This document shows positions 9,894 through 19,564 of a stretch of DNA of 44,204 bases, in pieces. The notes beneath the pieces are model-generated. The model made no database searches. It was not told where the DNA came from and worked only from the letters and a program-made list of their open reading frames with translations. Position numbers and translations under genes: made by a program. Origin of the DNA: Ferruginibacter sp. (GTDB lineage: Bacteria > Bacteroidota > Bacteroidia > Chitinophagales > Chitinophagaceae). Every line of letters begins with the position of its first letter. Positions within the stretch are counted from its first letter, which is position 1. The stretch covers positions 1 to 44,204 of the forward strand of contig JANXTG010000199.1 in assembly GCA_025352525.1 (NCBI GenBank), read 5' to 3'.

Positions 9894-10232
9894 ATGAAGA
9901 AAATCCTAACTGCTGCTGCCGTATTTTTATTAATTAGCACAGCTACAATGGCACAGGCTGTCAAGAAAACTGCTGGAAAAGCTCCGGAAAATAAAATGAA
10001 GGTTGTTGCTGCTAAGCCGGCTGCTGCTCCAATCGCCAAGGTTGTACCAATTACAAAAACAGTTGCTAAAACAAAAAATGTAGTAACAGCTAAACCTGCA
10101 ACTACTTCCCCTGTTGTTTTGAAAAAAGACGGTACGCCAGACAAGCGTTACAGCAATGCCTCAAAATCTGCCGGTCCTACTAAAAAAGACGGAACGCCTG
10201 ATATGCGTTACAAAAAAAATAAAAAAAGTTAA
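9894..10232 (+). CDS. Small secreted Ala/Lys-rich protein with duplicated KKDGTPDxRY motif
   Basis: Signal peptide MKKILTAAAVFLLISTATMAQ; LKKDGTPDKRY and KKDGTPDMRYKKNKKS repeats at C terminus. Confidence 0.75.
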   Translation: MKKILTAAAVFLLISTATMAQAVKKTAGKAPENKMKVVAAKPAAAPIAKVVPITKTVAKTKNVVTAKPATTSPVVLKKDGTPDKRYSNASKSAGPTKKDGTPDMRYKKNKKS

Positions 10233-10245
10233 ATCTTAAAGATTA

Positions 10246-10277
10246 AATCCCTTCATTTTTATGAGGGGATTTTTTGT
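10246..10277 (+). terminator. Terminator hairpin
   Basis: aatcccttcatttttatgaggggattttttg. Confidence 0.7.
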
Positions 10278-10319
10278 TTTAATAATTTGGTACAATATTT
10301 TCAGCTATTTTAAAAAACC

Positions 10320-10475
10320 ATGAAAAGTAAAAAAGAAATATCAGATAAAAACTCCGTTGAAAAAGTGGCAGATTTAAAAAAAGAAACAATTGCAAAAAAT
10401 CCTGTTCAAAAAGGATACAACGAAAAAAATCCAACACAACCTGAAGGAGCATTTAAACCAGATTCAAAAAAGTAA
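10320..10475 (+). CDS. Short (51 aa) lysine-rich hydrophilic ORF, not in ORF track
   Basis: ATG at 10320; MKSKKEISDKNSVEKVADLKKETIAKNPVQKGYNEKNPTQPEGAFKPDSKK*; fills the gap between terminator and the convergent adenosyltransferase. Confidence 0.5.
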   Translation: MKSKKEISDKNSVEKVADLKKETIAKNPVQKGYNEKNPTQPEGAFKPDSKK

Positions 10476-10476
10476 T

Positions 10477-11043
10477 TTATTTTTTTATTCTGGGTATCCA
10501 CTTTACTTCAGGTACATTCAGTAGATGAGATGTATATCTTGATAGTGCAAATAAATGGTCACTTAATCTGTTTAGGTATTTTATTACAAGTTCATCAACA
10601 AAAATATTATCTTCTTTCATGTGTACACAAATACGCTCTGCACGTCTGCAAACACACCGTGCAATATGCAAGGTAGATACAGCAGGATGACCACCGGGCA
10701 ATACAAAAAATTTCATGGGTGGTAATGCTTCCATCATTCTATCAATATCATTTTCCAAAAAAGTAATATCTTCTTCTAAAAGATCCGGAATTTTCATAAG
10801 CGGTTCTTTTTCGGGATCACAAGCTAGTGATGAACCAATGGTGAACAGACGATCCTGAACTTCTTTCAAAATGATTTTGCAACCTTCATCTTCTATCAAA
10901 TCGCCGCATAATCCTACGTAAGAATTTAATTCATCTACGGTGCCATAACTTTCAATTCTGATATGGCTCTTTGGTACTTTTGTTCCACCAATAAGACTTG
11001 TTTTTCCTTCATCACCGGTTTTAGTATAAATTTTAAAAGCCAT
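10477..11043 (-). CDS. PduO-type ATP:cob(I)alamin adenosyltransferase
   Basis: KIYTKTGDEGKTSLIGGTKVPKS…YGTVDELNSYVGL…CRRAERICV…NRLSDHLFALSRY. Confidence 0.92.
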   Translation of the reverse strand: MAFKIYTKTGDEGKTSLIGGTKVPKSHIRIESYGTVDELNSYVGLCGDLIEDEGCKIILKEVQDRLFTIGSSLACDPEKEPLMKIPDLLEEDITFLENDIDRMMEALPPMKFFVLPGGHPAVSTLHIARCVCRRAERICVHMKEDNIFVDELVIKYLNRLSDHLFALSRYTSHLLNVPEVKWIPRIKK

Positions 11044-11072
11044 ATTCTTAAATAAAAGGGATTTGTTTGTGT

Positions 11073-11786
11073 TTAATAATTTGCTAAAGAAGGATTTTCA
11101 TTTATTTTATCGGTTTCTATTAATCCATCTTTTAACCTGATAACTCTTCTTGCAAAACCGGCAATATCTTCCTCATGAGTAACTAGTACAATCGTATTAC
11201 CATCACTGTGTATTTTTCCTAAAATATCCATTATTTCATGAGATGTTTTGGAGTCTAGATTTCCTGTAGGTTCATCTGCTAAAATAATTGCGGGATTATT
11301 TATCAACGCTCTTGCAATGGCTACACGTTGACATTGCCCACCACTTAGCTCATTGGGTTTGTGATACATTCTATCCTCAAGTCTAACCTGTTTTAAAACT
11401 GCTTCTGCCCTTTCTGTTCTTTCTTTTTTACCAATTCCACTGTATATTAATGGAAGCGCCACATTTTCAGCTGCTGTTAATCTGGGAAGTAAATTAAATT
11501 GCTGAAAAACAAAACCAATGTCTTTGTTTCTTACGGCAGCTAAATCATCATCTTCCATGCGGCTCACATCCTTCCCATTCAAAATGTATTTTCCTCCGGT
11601 TGGCGAATCAAGACAACCTAAAATATTCATTAAAGTTGATTTTCCACTACCGCTTGGCCCCATCAAAGCCACATAATCATTTTTAAAAATATCCATGGTA
11701 ATTCCTTTTAAAACAGGCAACTCCTGCTTACCAAGAAAATAACTTTTTTTAATATTTTGCAATTCAAGAATTGGAGAAGAATCCAT
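11073..11786 (-). CDS. ABC transporter ATP-binding protein, LolD/MacB type
   Basis: Walker [10 protein letters not shown], signature [15 protein letters not shown], Walker [13 protein letters not shown]. Confidence 0.93.
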   Translation of the reverse strand: MDSSPILELQNIKKSYFLGKQELPVLKGITMDIFKNDYVALMGPSGSGKSTLMNILGCLDSPTGGKYILNGKDVSRMEDDDLAAVRNKDIGFVFQQFNLLPRLTAAENVALPLIYSGIGKKERTERAEAVLKQVRLEDRMYHKPNELSGGQCQRVAIARALINNPAIILADEPTGNLDSKTSHEIMDILGKIHSDGNTIVLVTHEEDIAGFARRVIRLKDGLIETDKINENPSLANY

Positions 11787-11803
11787 ATTTTAGATTTATA
11801 GAA

Positions 11804-12094
11804 TTATTTTATTATAACTTTTGGCACAATAAAAAAAGGTGCATTTTTATTTGTGGCGTTTTGCATAGCTTCAACATTATTTATACTTCCTGTAATTACA
11901 TCTTCCCGCCACATATTTACGTTGGCTGTCATGTGCAGCAGCGGCTCTACATTGGAAGTATCCAGATCATTCATTTTTTCAATAAGCCCAATCATATTCT
12001 GCAAATCATTTTTTATCTGCAGCTTTTCCGTTTCATCAAATTTTAATTTAGCAAGGTTCGCAAGTTTTTCAAACAATTCATCAGTAATCTCCAT
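11804..12094 (-). CDS. gatC: Asp-tRNA(Asn)/Glu-tRNA(Gln) amidotransferase subunit C
   Basis: MEITDELFEKLANLAKLKFDETEKLQIKNDLQNMIGLIEKMNDLDTSNVEPLLH…REDV: GatC family pattern. Confidence 0.9.
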   Translation of the reverse strand: MEITDELFEKLANLAKLKFDETEKLQIKNDLQNMIGLIEKMNDLDTSNVEPLLHMTANVNMWREDVITGSINNVEAMQNATNKNAPFFIVPKVIIK

Positions 12095-12212
12095 ATTACA
12101 AACTTAGTAATTATTAGGCATAGCAATTTGCCTTTTACATGGGCGGACTTCATTACAAAAAATGAAAAAAACAGGCTTTAGATTTAATTATCTTCGCCGC
12201 AATATTACAAAC

Positions 12213-13229
12213 ATGAACGAACTTTTAATAAGTACACCAAAAAACATAGTGATGAGTGGTATAAGGCCTACCGGCTTTTTACATTTAGGAAACTATTTTG
12301 GTGCCATACGCAATTATGTAAAAATGCAGAATGAATTTGAATGTTACTTTATGGTTGCAGATCTGCATTCCCTTACAACCCATCCGGATACCAAGGAATT
12401 AAAACAAAATGTTTACCGTGTGGTTGCAGAAAATATTGCCTGCGGTTTAGATCCCGATAAGGCTTCGTTTTATTGCCAGAGCCATGTAAGAGAAACATCA
12501 GAATTATATTTATATCTGAATATGCTTGCGTACATGGGAGAGCTGGAAAAAACGGTCACTTTTAAAGACAAAGCCCGTCAGAATCCTGATAATATAAATG
12601 CCGGTTTGCTCACTTACCCGGTATTGCAGGCAGCAGATATTTTATTGCACCGGGCAGGCTATATACCTGTTGGTAAAGATCAGGAACAACACCTTGAAAT
12701 GGCTCGCACTTTTGCAAATCGTTTTAACCGCAGGTATGCAAACATTTTTCCGGAACCCAAAGCGTTTAATTACAATGTAGAACTGGTAAAAGTACCTTCG
12801 TTAGACGGTACCGGTAAAATGAGTAAAAGTGAAAACCAGGCTGCAACTTTATACCTTGCAGATGATGATATTACCATCAGAAAAAAAGTGATGAAAGCCA
12901 AAACTGATAACGGTCCGACAGAAAAAAATACGGTGATGCCGGATTATATTGAAAATATTTTTGCCCTGATGAAACTGGTATGTTCGTCAGATAAAATTGA
13001 AAAATACACAGCTGATTTTAATAATGCAACCATTAGATATGGCGATTTAAAGAAAGAGCTTGGTGAAGACATGGTAAATTTTATTGCCCCTATTAGACTT
13101 AGAGCGAAAGACTTATTGGGTGATGAAAAAAAGTTAAAAGAGATTATGGAACAAGGTGCCGAAAAAGCAAATAAAAGTGCCAAAGCCACAATGGTGGCTG
13201 TAAGAGAAGCCATGGGTTTAAATTATTAA
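12213..13229 (+). CDS. trpS: Tryptophan--tRNA ligase
   Basis: MSGIRPTGFLHLGNYFGAIRN, AADILLHRAGYIPVGKDQEQHLE, GKMSKSENQ. Likely start ATG 12213 (ORF track opens at 12162). Confidence 0.95.
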   Translation: MNELLISTPKNIVMSGIRPTGFLHLGNYFGAIRNYVKMQNEFECYFMVADLHSLTTHPDTKELKQNVYRVVAENIACGLDPDKASFYCQSHVRETSELYLYLNMLAYMGELEKTVTFKDKARQNPDNINAGLLTYPVLQAADILLHRAGYIPVGKDQEQHLEMARTFANRFNRRYANIFPEPKAFNYNVELVKVPSLDGTGKMSKSENQAATLYLADDDITIRKKVMKAKTDNGPTEKNTVMPDYIENIFALMKLVCSSDKIEKYTADFNNATIRYGDLKKELGEDMVNFIAPIRLRAKDLLGDEKKLKEIMEQGAEKANKSAKATMVAVREAMGLNY

Positions 13230-13342
13230 GACCATAAATACTTTGTGAAAATAAAAATCACTCATAACATGTATAAACACTAACTTGTTTTTATTAATTC
13301 AGTAACCACCTAAATCAGATTTACACCATCAAACTTTACTAA

Positions 13343-16300
13343 ATGAAAAAATTAAAATTAATAATTGCATTAATTGCATTTACATGTTTTAACCTGCAGT
13401 TGACTGCTCAATATAATGCAACCGATTCGTTACCACTTAACCCGAAGGTTATATATGGCAAATTACCTAATGGAGTTACTTATTATATAATGCCCAATTC
13501 CAAACCGGACAAAAAAACAGAACTGCGCCTTGCTATACAAAGTGGTAGCGTAAGCGAAGATGAAAACCAGCAAGGGTTGGCTCATATGAGTGAACACATG
13601 GCTTTTAATGGTACTAAAAATTTTAAAAAGAATGAGATCGTTTCCTTTTTGCAAGATATTGGTGTTGGGTTTGGCAGTGATTTAAACGCATATACATCTT
13701 TTGATAGAACGGTGTACATTTTACCAATACCAACAGACAAACCTGGCAACCTTGAGAAAGGGTTCCAGGTATTGGAAGATTGGGCACATAATGTAACCTA
13801 TAACACAGAAGATATTGAAGAGGAAAGACAAATAATTTTGGAGGAAAGCAGATTAGGAAAAGGTGCCAACGATAGAATGCAAAAAAAATGGTTGCCTTCC
13901 TATTTTAATGGCTCTCGTTTTGGAAGCAGACTGCCTATAGGAAAGGATAGTATTATTACCAACTTTAAGCCGGATCTTATAAGAAAATATTATAAAGATT
14001 GGTACAGGCCAGATCTTATGGCAGTAATTATAGTAGGAGATATTACCAAAGAAAAAGGGCTCGAAATGATTACAAAGCATTTTGCATCCATTACTCCTGT
14101 AGCCAATCCCCGATCATTGCCTGCATTTAATTTCCCTGCATATACAGAGGATAAAGCTATGGTTGTAACTGATAAAGAAGCTACTGGTTTTAGTGTTCAA
14201 ATGGCGTGGCCTGCTTACAGCCACCAAGCAATGACAACTGTGGGAGCATATAAAGATTATATTATTGAGTCATTATTTAATGCAATGCTTAATGCTCGTT
14301 TTAAAGAAATTACTCAAAAACCCAACCCTCCTTTCTTATACGCGGGAGCGGGTTTTAGCGGGTTTGTAAAAGGGTTTAATCAATTTAGTGTAAATGCAGG
14401 AACAGGGACAAACGATCCATCAAAAGCCGCCCGGGTTTTAATAAATGAAATAGAAAAAGTAAAACAATTTGGTTTTATTGCGGGTGAACTTGAGAGAGAG
14501 AAAAAGAATTTATTGGTAAATTATGAAAGTGCTTTTAAAAGCAGAGACAAAACGGAATCAGGTGATTTTATTCAAGAATACTTAACACAGTTTTTAGAGG
14601 GAGATGCCGCACCCGGTATTGAAAATGAGTATGAATACATAAAACATTTTTTACCTGAAATAACTTTAGCAGACGTAAATAAACTTTCTGAGAAATTAAA
14701 GGAAAATAACAAGAAATTTGTAAACATCACCGGTCCTGAAAAAACCGATAATTTTAAATTGCCTACAGACGCTGAACTGATGGCAATTGTAAACACTGCC
14801 GCAACCGAAAAAGTAACTGCTTATGAAGAAAAAGCAATAGCTGCTGACTTGTTAAGCAAAAAACCAACGGCGGGAAAAATTATAACAAAAACGACAAATA
14901 AACTATTGGGAACAACAGAACTTTTATTGAGCAACGGTGTAATGGTTACTTTAAAACCTACCGACTTTAAAGCAGACGAAATAAAAATGCAGGCTGCACG
15001 ATACGGTGGCTCTAGTAACTATAGTTTAAAAGATAAATATTCAGCACAATACGCAAGTCAAATACAGTCTGCAATGGGCTTTGGTAGTTTTGCACCGCAA
15101 GATCTTACTAAAGCAATGAGCGGTAAAAAAGCTTCGGCAGGGGTTTCATTTTCTGAAACAAAAGATTTAATAAATGGTAATGCTACAATAAAAGATTTAG
15201 AAACTATGTTTCAAATGCTTTATTTAAAAGTAACAGATCAGCGAAAAGATACTGCTCTATTTAGTTCTTTTGTCAGCAAAAATAAATCGCAGGTTGCGGG
15301 TATTATGAGCAACCCACAGGCTGCATTTATAGATACGATGTATAAATTTATGTACAGCAACAGTCCTATGGCACCTGTAGCAGTGCCACACAGCGAATAT
15401 TTTGATAAAATAAACCTTGAGCGTGCGATGGCTATTTACAAAGAAAGATCAGGGGATGTTACAGGAATGCAGTTTGTAATAGTGGGAAGTTTTAAAGAAG
15501 AAATAATTTTGCCTCTGATTGAAAAATACATAGCAAGCTTACCTGCAAATGGTAAAAAAACTTATTTTGTAGATAATAAAGTTCGTACTGTAAAAGGCAA
15601 TAAACTTTTGGAAATTAAAAAAGGAAAGGAGCAAAAAAGTTTGGTAATGCAAATCTATAATGGAGATATGCCTTATTCAGAAGATGCGGCACTTAAGGCA
15701 GAAGCAATGACAGAGGCTTTAAACATAAAAATAATTGAAGAAATAAGAGAAAAGGCTCAAGCTATTTATGGTGGTGGCGTGTATGGTGGGTTACAAAAAA
15801 ATCCTTACCCAAGTTATACCATGATGGCGCAATTGCCTACAGGACCAGATAAAGTGCAAACCGTACTTACAAGTTTAAAAGCTGAAATAGGAAAAATACA
15901 GAAAAACGGTCCATTACCATCCACTTTAGAAAAGGTAAAAAAACAATGGCTTGAAAAATACAGAGAAACAATAAAAGACAATGATAGTTGGATGAATAAT
16001 TTGCTTGATGCAAAAGTGGAAAGTAAAAATATAGATCGGTTTATAAACTACGAAAAGTATGTAAATGCCATAACAGTCGCTGACATACAAAAAGCAGCAA
16101 AAGTTTATTTAAACCCGGCAAATATGATTACTGCTGTACAACTACCTGAAAAAGCAGCAGAAAAAGCACCACAAATTATAAATGGCAGAACATCAAAAAT
16201 CATTGAAACTTTTGACATCACAGATGCAGATATAACTATAGATATTGTTGATAACGCTGAAGTAGATGGAGACCAAATAAGTCTGTTTTTTAATGGGAAT

Positions 16301-16516
16301 GAAGTAGCTAATAAAATCACATTAACTGAAAAAATAGTCTCATACAAATTAAAAGCCGTAAAGGGTATAAACAGCATTATCATGTTTGCAGAAAACCTTG
16401 GTACTACTCCCCCAAATACAGCTTTAATGTTGATAAGAAGTGGCGGAAAAGAATACAGAGCAACTGTTCGCAGCGATCTTAAAGAGAATGGTGCGGTTCA
16501 GCTAAATTTAAAATAG
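13343..16516 (+). CDS. M16 family zinc metallopeptidase (pitrilysin-like), secreted
   Basis: Signal peptide; HMSEHMAFNGT (HxxEH) with downstream EEERQIILEE; two tandem M16 halves. Confidence 0.93.
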   Translation: MKKLKLIIALIAFTCFNLQLTAQYNATDSLPLNPKVIYGKLPNGVTYYIMPNSKPDKKTELRLAIQSGSVSEDENQQGLAHMSEHMAFNGTKNFKKNEIVSFLQDIGVGFGSDLNAYTSFDRTVYILPIPTDKPGNLEKGFQVLEDWAHNVTYNTEDIEEERQIILEESRLGKGANDRMQKKWLPSYFNGSRFGSRLPIGKDSIITNFKPDLIRKYYKDWYRPDLMAVIIVGDITKEKGLEMITKHFASITPVANPRSLPAFNFPAYTEDKAMVVTDKEATGFSVQMAWPAYSHQAMTTVGAYKDYIIESLFNAMLNARFKEITQKPNPPFLYAGAGFSGFVKGFNQFSVNAGTGTNDPSKAARVLINEIEKVKQFGFIAGELEREKKNLLVNYESAFKSRDKTESGDFIQEYLTQFLEGDAAPGIENEYEYIKHFLPEITLADVNKLSEKLKENNKKFVNITGPEKTDNFKLPTDAELMAIVNTAATEKVTAYEEKAIAADLLSKKPTAGKIITKTTNKLLGTTELLLSNGVMVTLKPTDFKADEIKMQAARYGGSSNYSLKDKYSAQYASQIQSAMGFGSFAPQDLTKAMSGKKASAGVSFSETKDLINGNATIKDLETMFQMLYLKVTDQRKDTALFSSFVSKNKSQVAGIMSNPQAAFIDTMYKFMYSNSPMAPVAVPHSEYFDKINLERAMAIYKERSGDVTGMQFVIVGSFKEEIILPLIEKYIASLPANGKKTYFVDNKVRTVKGNKLLEIKKGKEQKSLVMQIYNGDMPYSEDAALKAEAMTEALNIKIIEEIREKAQAIYGGGVYGGLQKNPYPSYTMMAQLPTGPDKVQTVLTSLKAEIGKIQKNGPLPSTLEKVKKQWLEKYRETIKDNDSWMNNLLDAKVESKNIDRFINYEKYVNAITVADIQKAAKVYLNPANMITAVQLPEKAAEKAPQIINGRTSKIIETFDITDADITIDIVDNAEVDGDQISLFFNGNEVANKITLTEKIVSYKLKAVKGINSIIMFAENLGTTPPNTALMLIRSGGKEYRATVRSDLKENGAVQLNLK

Positions 16517-16532
16517 TTTAATAAATGCATAA

Positions 16533-16571
16533 AAAAATAGCAACTCGGTAATGGGTTGCTATTTTTTTTAC
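16533..16571 (+). terminator. Terminator after M16 peptidase gene
   Basis: aaaatagcaactcggtaatgggttgctattttttt. Confidence 0.7.
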
Positions 16572-16721
16572 AAATAATTTTACGTAATTAAGTAGTTTAC
16601 TACTATTTTTTCGGTACCATATTTTTACGAAAATGCAGCTTCAAATTTTACATTCAAAAAAATATTTTCTTTGAACTAATTACACTTAATTTCGTTTTTA
16701 CTTTTATAATTACCACCGGAT

Positions 16722-17357
16722 ATGGCCAAACTAAAAAAACCAAAACACATTGCTATTGCAGGCAATATTGGTGCAGGAAAAACTACGCTCACAGAAATGC
16801 TTAGTAAACATTATAAATGGATTCCTCAATTTGAAGATGTAGACCATAACCCCTATCTGAATGATTTTTATGATGATATGCCGAGGTGGAGTTTTAACCT
16901 GCAGATTTATTTTTTAAACAGCCGGTTAAATCAATTGTTAGAAATACAAAGAGGAACTGAAACTGTAATACAGGACAGAACAATTTACGAAGATGCCAAC
17001 ATATTTGCTCCTAACCTGCACGATATGGGACTTATGGGAAAACGGGATTTTGAAAACTATTACGGTTTTTTTGAAACTTTAAAAAGTATGGTTCAGCCAC
17101 CCGATCTTATCATTTATTTAAAAGCTTCTGTACCTACACTTGTTTCGCAAATACAAAAAAGAGGTAGGGAATATGAAGAAAATATAAGACTGGATTATTT
17201 AAAAAAACTAAATGATTATTACAATAGTTGGATAGAGAGTTACACTGAAGGAAAACTTTTAATTATTGATGTTGATAAAAATAAATTTGCTGAAAATGAA
17301 GATCATTTGGGTGAGATAATTTCAGGGGTAGATGCGCAATTATTCGGATTGTTTTAA
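16722..17357 (+). CDS. Deoxynucleoside kinase
   Basis: IAIAGNIGAGKTTLTEML (P-loop), QDRTIYEDANIFA, PPDLIIYLKASVPTLVSQIQKRGREYE. Confidence 0.9.
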   Translation: MAKLKKPKHIAIAGNIGAGKTTLTEMLSKHYKWIPQFEDVDHNPYLNDFYDDMPRWSFNLQIYFLNSRLNQLLEIQRGTETVIQDRTIYEDANIFAPNLHDMGLMGKRDFENYYGFFETLKSMVQPPDLIIYLKASVPTLVSQIQKRGREYEENIRLDYLKKLNDYYNSWIESYTEGKLLIIDVDKNKFAENEDHLGEIISGVDAQLFGLF

Positions 17358-17498
17358 AAGAAAAATGCATGAAATTGCCAAACCAGATAACAAGGATATG
17401 TTACAATTAAATCTTCCAATCCAACACAGTAAAATATTTTTTCAATTTACTAAGAATTACACTTCTAATTCCTAATTAACAATTCTTAATCAATCGAT

Positions 17499-18152
17499 CT
17501 AATCTAGCAGCCTGTTTTTCATTGCATAAAAAATAAGCCCTACAGAATTTTTTACCCCAAACCTTTCCATTAGCCTGTCTTTTATTGCTTCAACTGTACG
17601 AGCACTAATAAATATTTTAGAGGCAATTTCCGTAGCGGTAAATTCCATTGCTACCAGCATTAAAACTTCTTTTTCCCGCTCGCTGAGTACGGCTTCGGAT
17701 GCAAGCGATGGATTAAATTTTTGCTTGCTGTAATTCTTTTTTATAAGAATTCTGTTTACAAAAGGGCTAAGGTAAAATCCGGTACGCTTTACATCATTAA
17801 TTGCTTTGTAAACTTCTGCAGGCTCCGTATTTTTGAGTAAGTATCCTGCTGCTCCGCAATCCATTAAGTGACCTACAAACCGATCATCTTCGTACATAGT
17901 AAGAATGATAACCCTTATTGTAGGAAACATTTTAGTAATAGCTTTCGTAGCATCTATACCATCCTTTATCGGCATTTTTAAATCGCACAATATTATCTCA
18001 GGCATACTATCAGGTATCATACTCAATAACTCTTCTCCGTTTTCTGCCTCTAATACAAACCGCAGGTTTGTATATTGTCGCATAGAAAGAATTACCCCTT
18101 TTCTAAAGATTTTATGATCGTCTGCAATTCCTATTTTTATTTCGGGAAGCAT
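17499..18152 (-). CDS. NarL/FixJ-family response regulator (LuxR HTH)
   Basis: IKIGIADDHKIFRKG…ILCDLKMPIKDGIDA…LSEREKEVLMLVAMEFTATEIASKIFISARTVEAIKDRLMERFG. Confidence 0.93.
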   Translation of the reverse strand: MLPEIKIGIADDHKIFRKGVILSMRQYTNLRFVLEAENGEELLSMIPDSMPEIILCDLKMPIKDGIDATKAITKMFPTIRVIILTMYEDDRFVGHLMDCGAAGYLLKNTEPAEVYKAINDVKRTGFYLSPFVNRILIKKNYSKQKFNPSLASEAVLSEREKEVLMLVAMEFTATEIASKIFISARTVEAIKDRLMERFGVKNSVGLIFYAMKNRLLD

Positions 18153-18209
18153 AGAAAGTTAAAAGAAATTTTTAATCGTAAGATAATATTTAATTTAACA
18201 ATATCATTA

Positions 18210-19034
18210 CTACAAATTACCATTATTAGGTATTTCTAAAGTAATTTTATAGTAGGTATTGCTTGAATCTATTTCAAACATAATTTTACTGTTTAAAACT
18301 TTAATCCGGCTTGCAATATTTTTTAATCCAAGTCCGGTACCCATATAGTTCAATTTTTCATATTCAGTTTGAATAATTCCTTTACCATCGTGATGTATAC
18401 GAATATATAGGTTATTGTCGCTTACATTTTGTGTGAGATGTATAAATCCTGCATTGCTATGCTTAATAATGTTATTTATAATTTCTTGTACGACTCTAAA
18501 TACCAGCATTTCTCTTTCGCTGGATAACCTTTCCCTGTAATCGTGAAAACGTGCAGACGCCTTTATTACGCCACTACCATTAATTTTTTGAAAAAGATCA
18601 TTAGTAGCACTTTCTAATCCGAAATTTTTAAGGGTTGGCGGCATTAAGCTATGGCTGATGTTTCTTACCAGTTGTATGGCGTCGTCAATAATCTGCTTTG
18701 CACTTAAAATACTTTGTATCTGCTGTGATTTTTCCTGGTTTACCAGGTTTTCATTTAAGTACAAACGAACAGTCGCTAATAATGGACCAGCATCATCATG
18801 CAGATCTGCAGCAATCCGCTGTCTTTCTTCTTCCTGAAAACGAATGCTTGCTTTTAAATAGATTTCCTGCTTTTCTTCTTCCAGCCGCTTCATTGATTTA
18901 TGGTACCTAATAATTTTGCGTTGGTGTATAGTAACAAATACAATTATTACAACCGCAAGTATCAGCATACTTGCAGAGCCTGTAACCATCATTCTATTTC
19001 CAAGAGAATTATCTGTAACCTGCAAAAAAAACAT
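18210..19034 (-). CDS. NarX-like sensor histidine kinase (HisKA_3 + HATPase_c)
   Basis: One N-terminal TM; ERQRIAADLHDDAGPLLATVRLYL; VVQEIINNIIKHS; GTGLGLKNIASRIK. Confidence 0.93.
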   Translation of the reverse strand: MFFLQVTDNSLGNRMMVTGSASMLILAVVIIVFVTIHQRKIIRYHKSMKRLEEEKQEIYLKASIRFQEEERQRIAADLHDDAGPLLATVRLYLNENLVNQEKSQQIQSILSAKQIIDDAIQLVRNISHSLMPPTLKNFGLESATNDLFQKINGSGVIKASARFHDYRERLSSEREMLVFRVVQEIINNIIKHSNAGFIHLTQNVSDNNLYIRIHHDGKGIIQTEYEKLNYMGTGLGLKNIASRIKVLNSKIMFEIDSSNTYYKITLEIPNNGNL

Positions 19035-19039
19035 GTTAG

Positions 19040-19564
19040 TTAGGGGTTGGTAGCATTGGTAAAAGTAAAATCATCATCCAGGTTCATATTTTTTGGAAGT
19101 TGTATTATATCGGCATCTGTTTGTACTCTTTCATTTGCAAACCATGCTGCAGCAAGTATGATATTTTTTGTGATTGTTACTCCTGAGTAAATAACAAACA
19201 TTTGGTTCAGAATTTCTTTATTCGATGTTGAAAATAAAAATAATAGAAAAAACAAGTTCCCTGTGAAGTAAATAAACAAACCAACAATTAACCAAAAAGA
19301 GATTGACCTGAAAAGAGGAATGGTTGAAACAATTTGCATCTTTTCATAAAAATAAAATATAATTATTAGTATAAATACAGCAAATTCAACAAGTGCTGGG
19401 TAGTTATTAAAAGTATCATGGTCCGAAACAAAAAAATTAATAATACAATAACCCCAAAAAGGAATAATTGAGAAAATTATAACTTTCTTAAATAATTTAT
19501 TTTGGAATAAAATAGAAAAGAAAAAAACCAGAATTGTATATTCTATCGCTATATAAATTCTCAA
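19040..19564 (-). CDS. Polytopic membrane protein (C-terminal part; open frame continues upstream to 19771)
   Basis: Hydrophobic segments; the ORF-track TTG start sits inside an open frame that continues 5' as KNIHILDTQSLSTYLSELIPLIFGLFFLKKINTNYLKVFLVYSIFLAFFSIASLYVLNVEHSKTAYLFIL. Confidence 0.6.
   Translation of the reverse strand: MRIYIAIEYTILVFFFSILFQNKLFKKVIIFSIIPFWGYCIINFFVSDHDTFNNYPALVEFAVFILIIIFYFYEKMQIVSTIPLFRSISFWLIVGLFIYFTGNLFFLLFLFSTSNKEILNQMFVIYSGVTITKNIILAAAWFANERVQTDADIIQLPKNMNLDDDFTFTNATNP

Noticed and set aside
9878-10144. 88-aa minus-strand hydrophobic ORF antisense to the DGTPD protein
   Set aside because: Arises from the Ala/Lys-rich codons of the plus-strand gene read backwards.
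11771-12107. Two plus-strand ORFs (91 and 84 aa) antisense to gatC
   Set aside because: gatC on the minus strand explains the coding signal.
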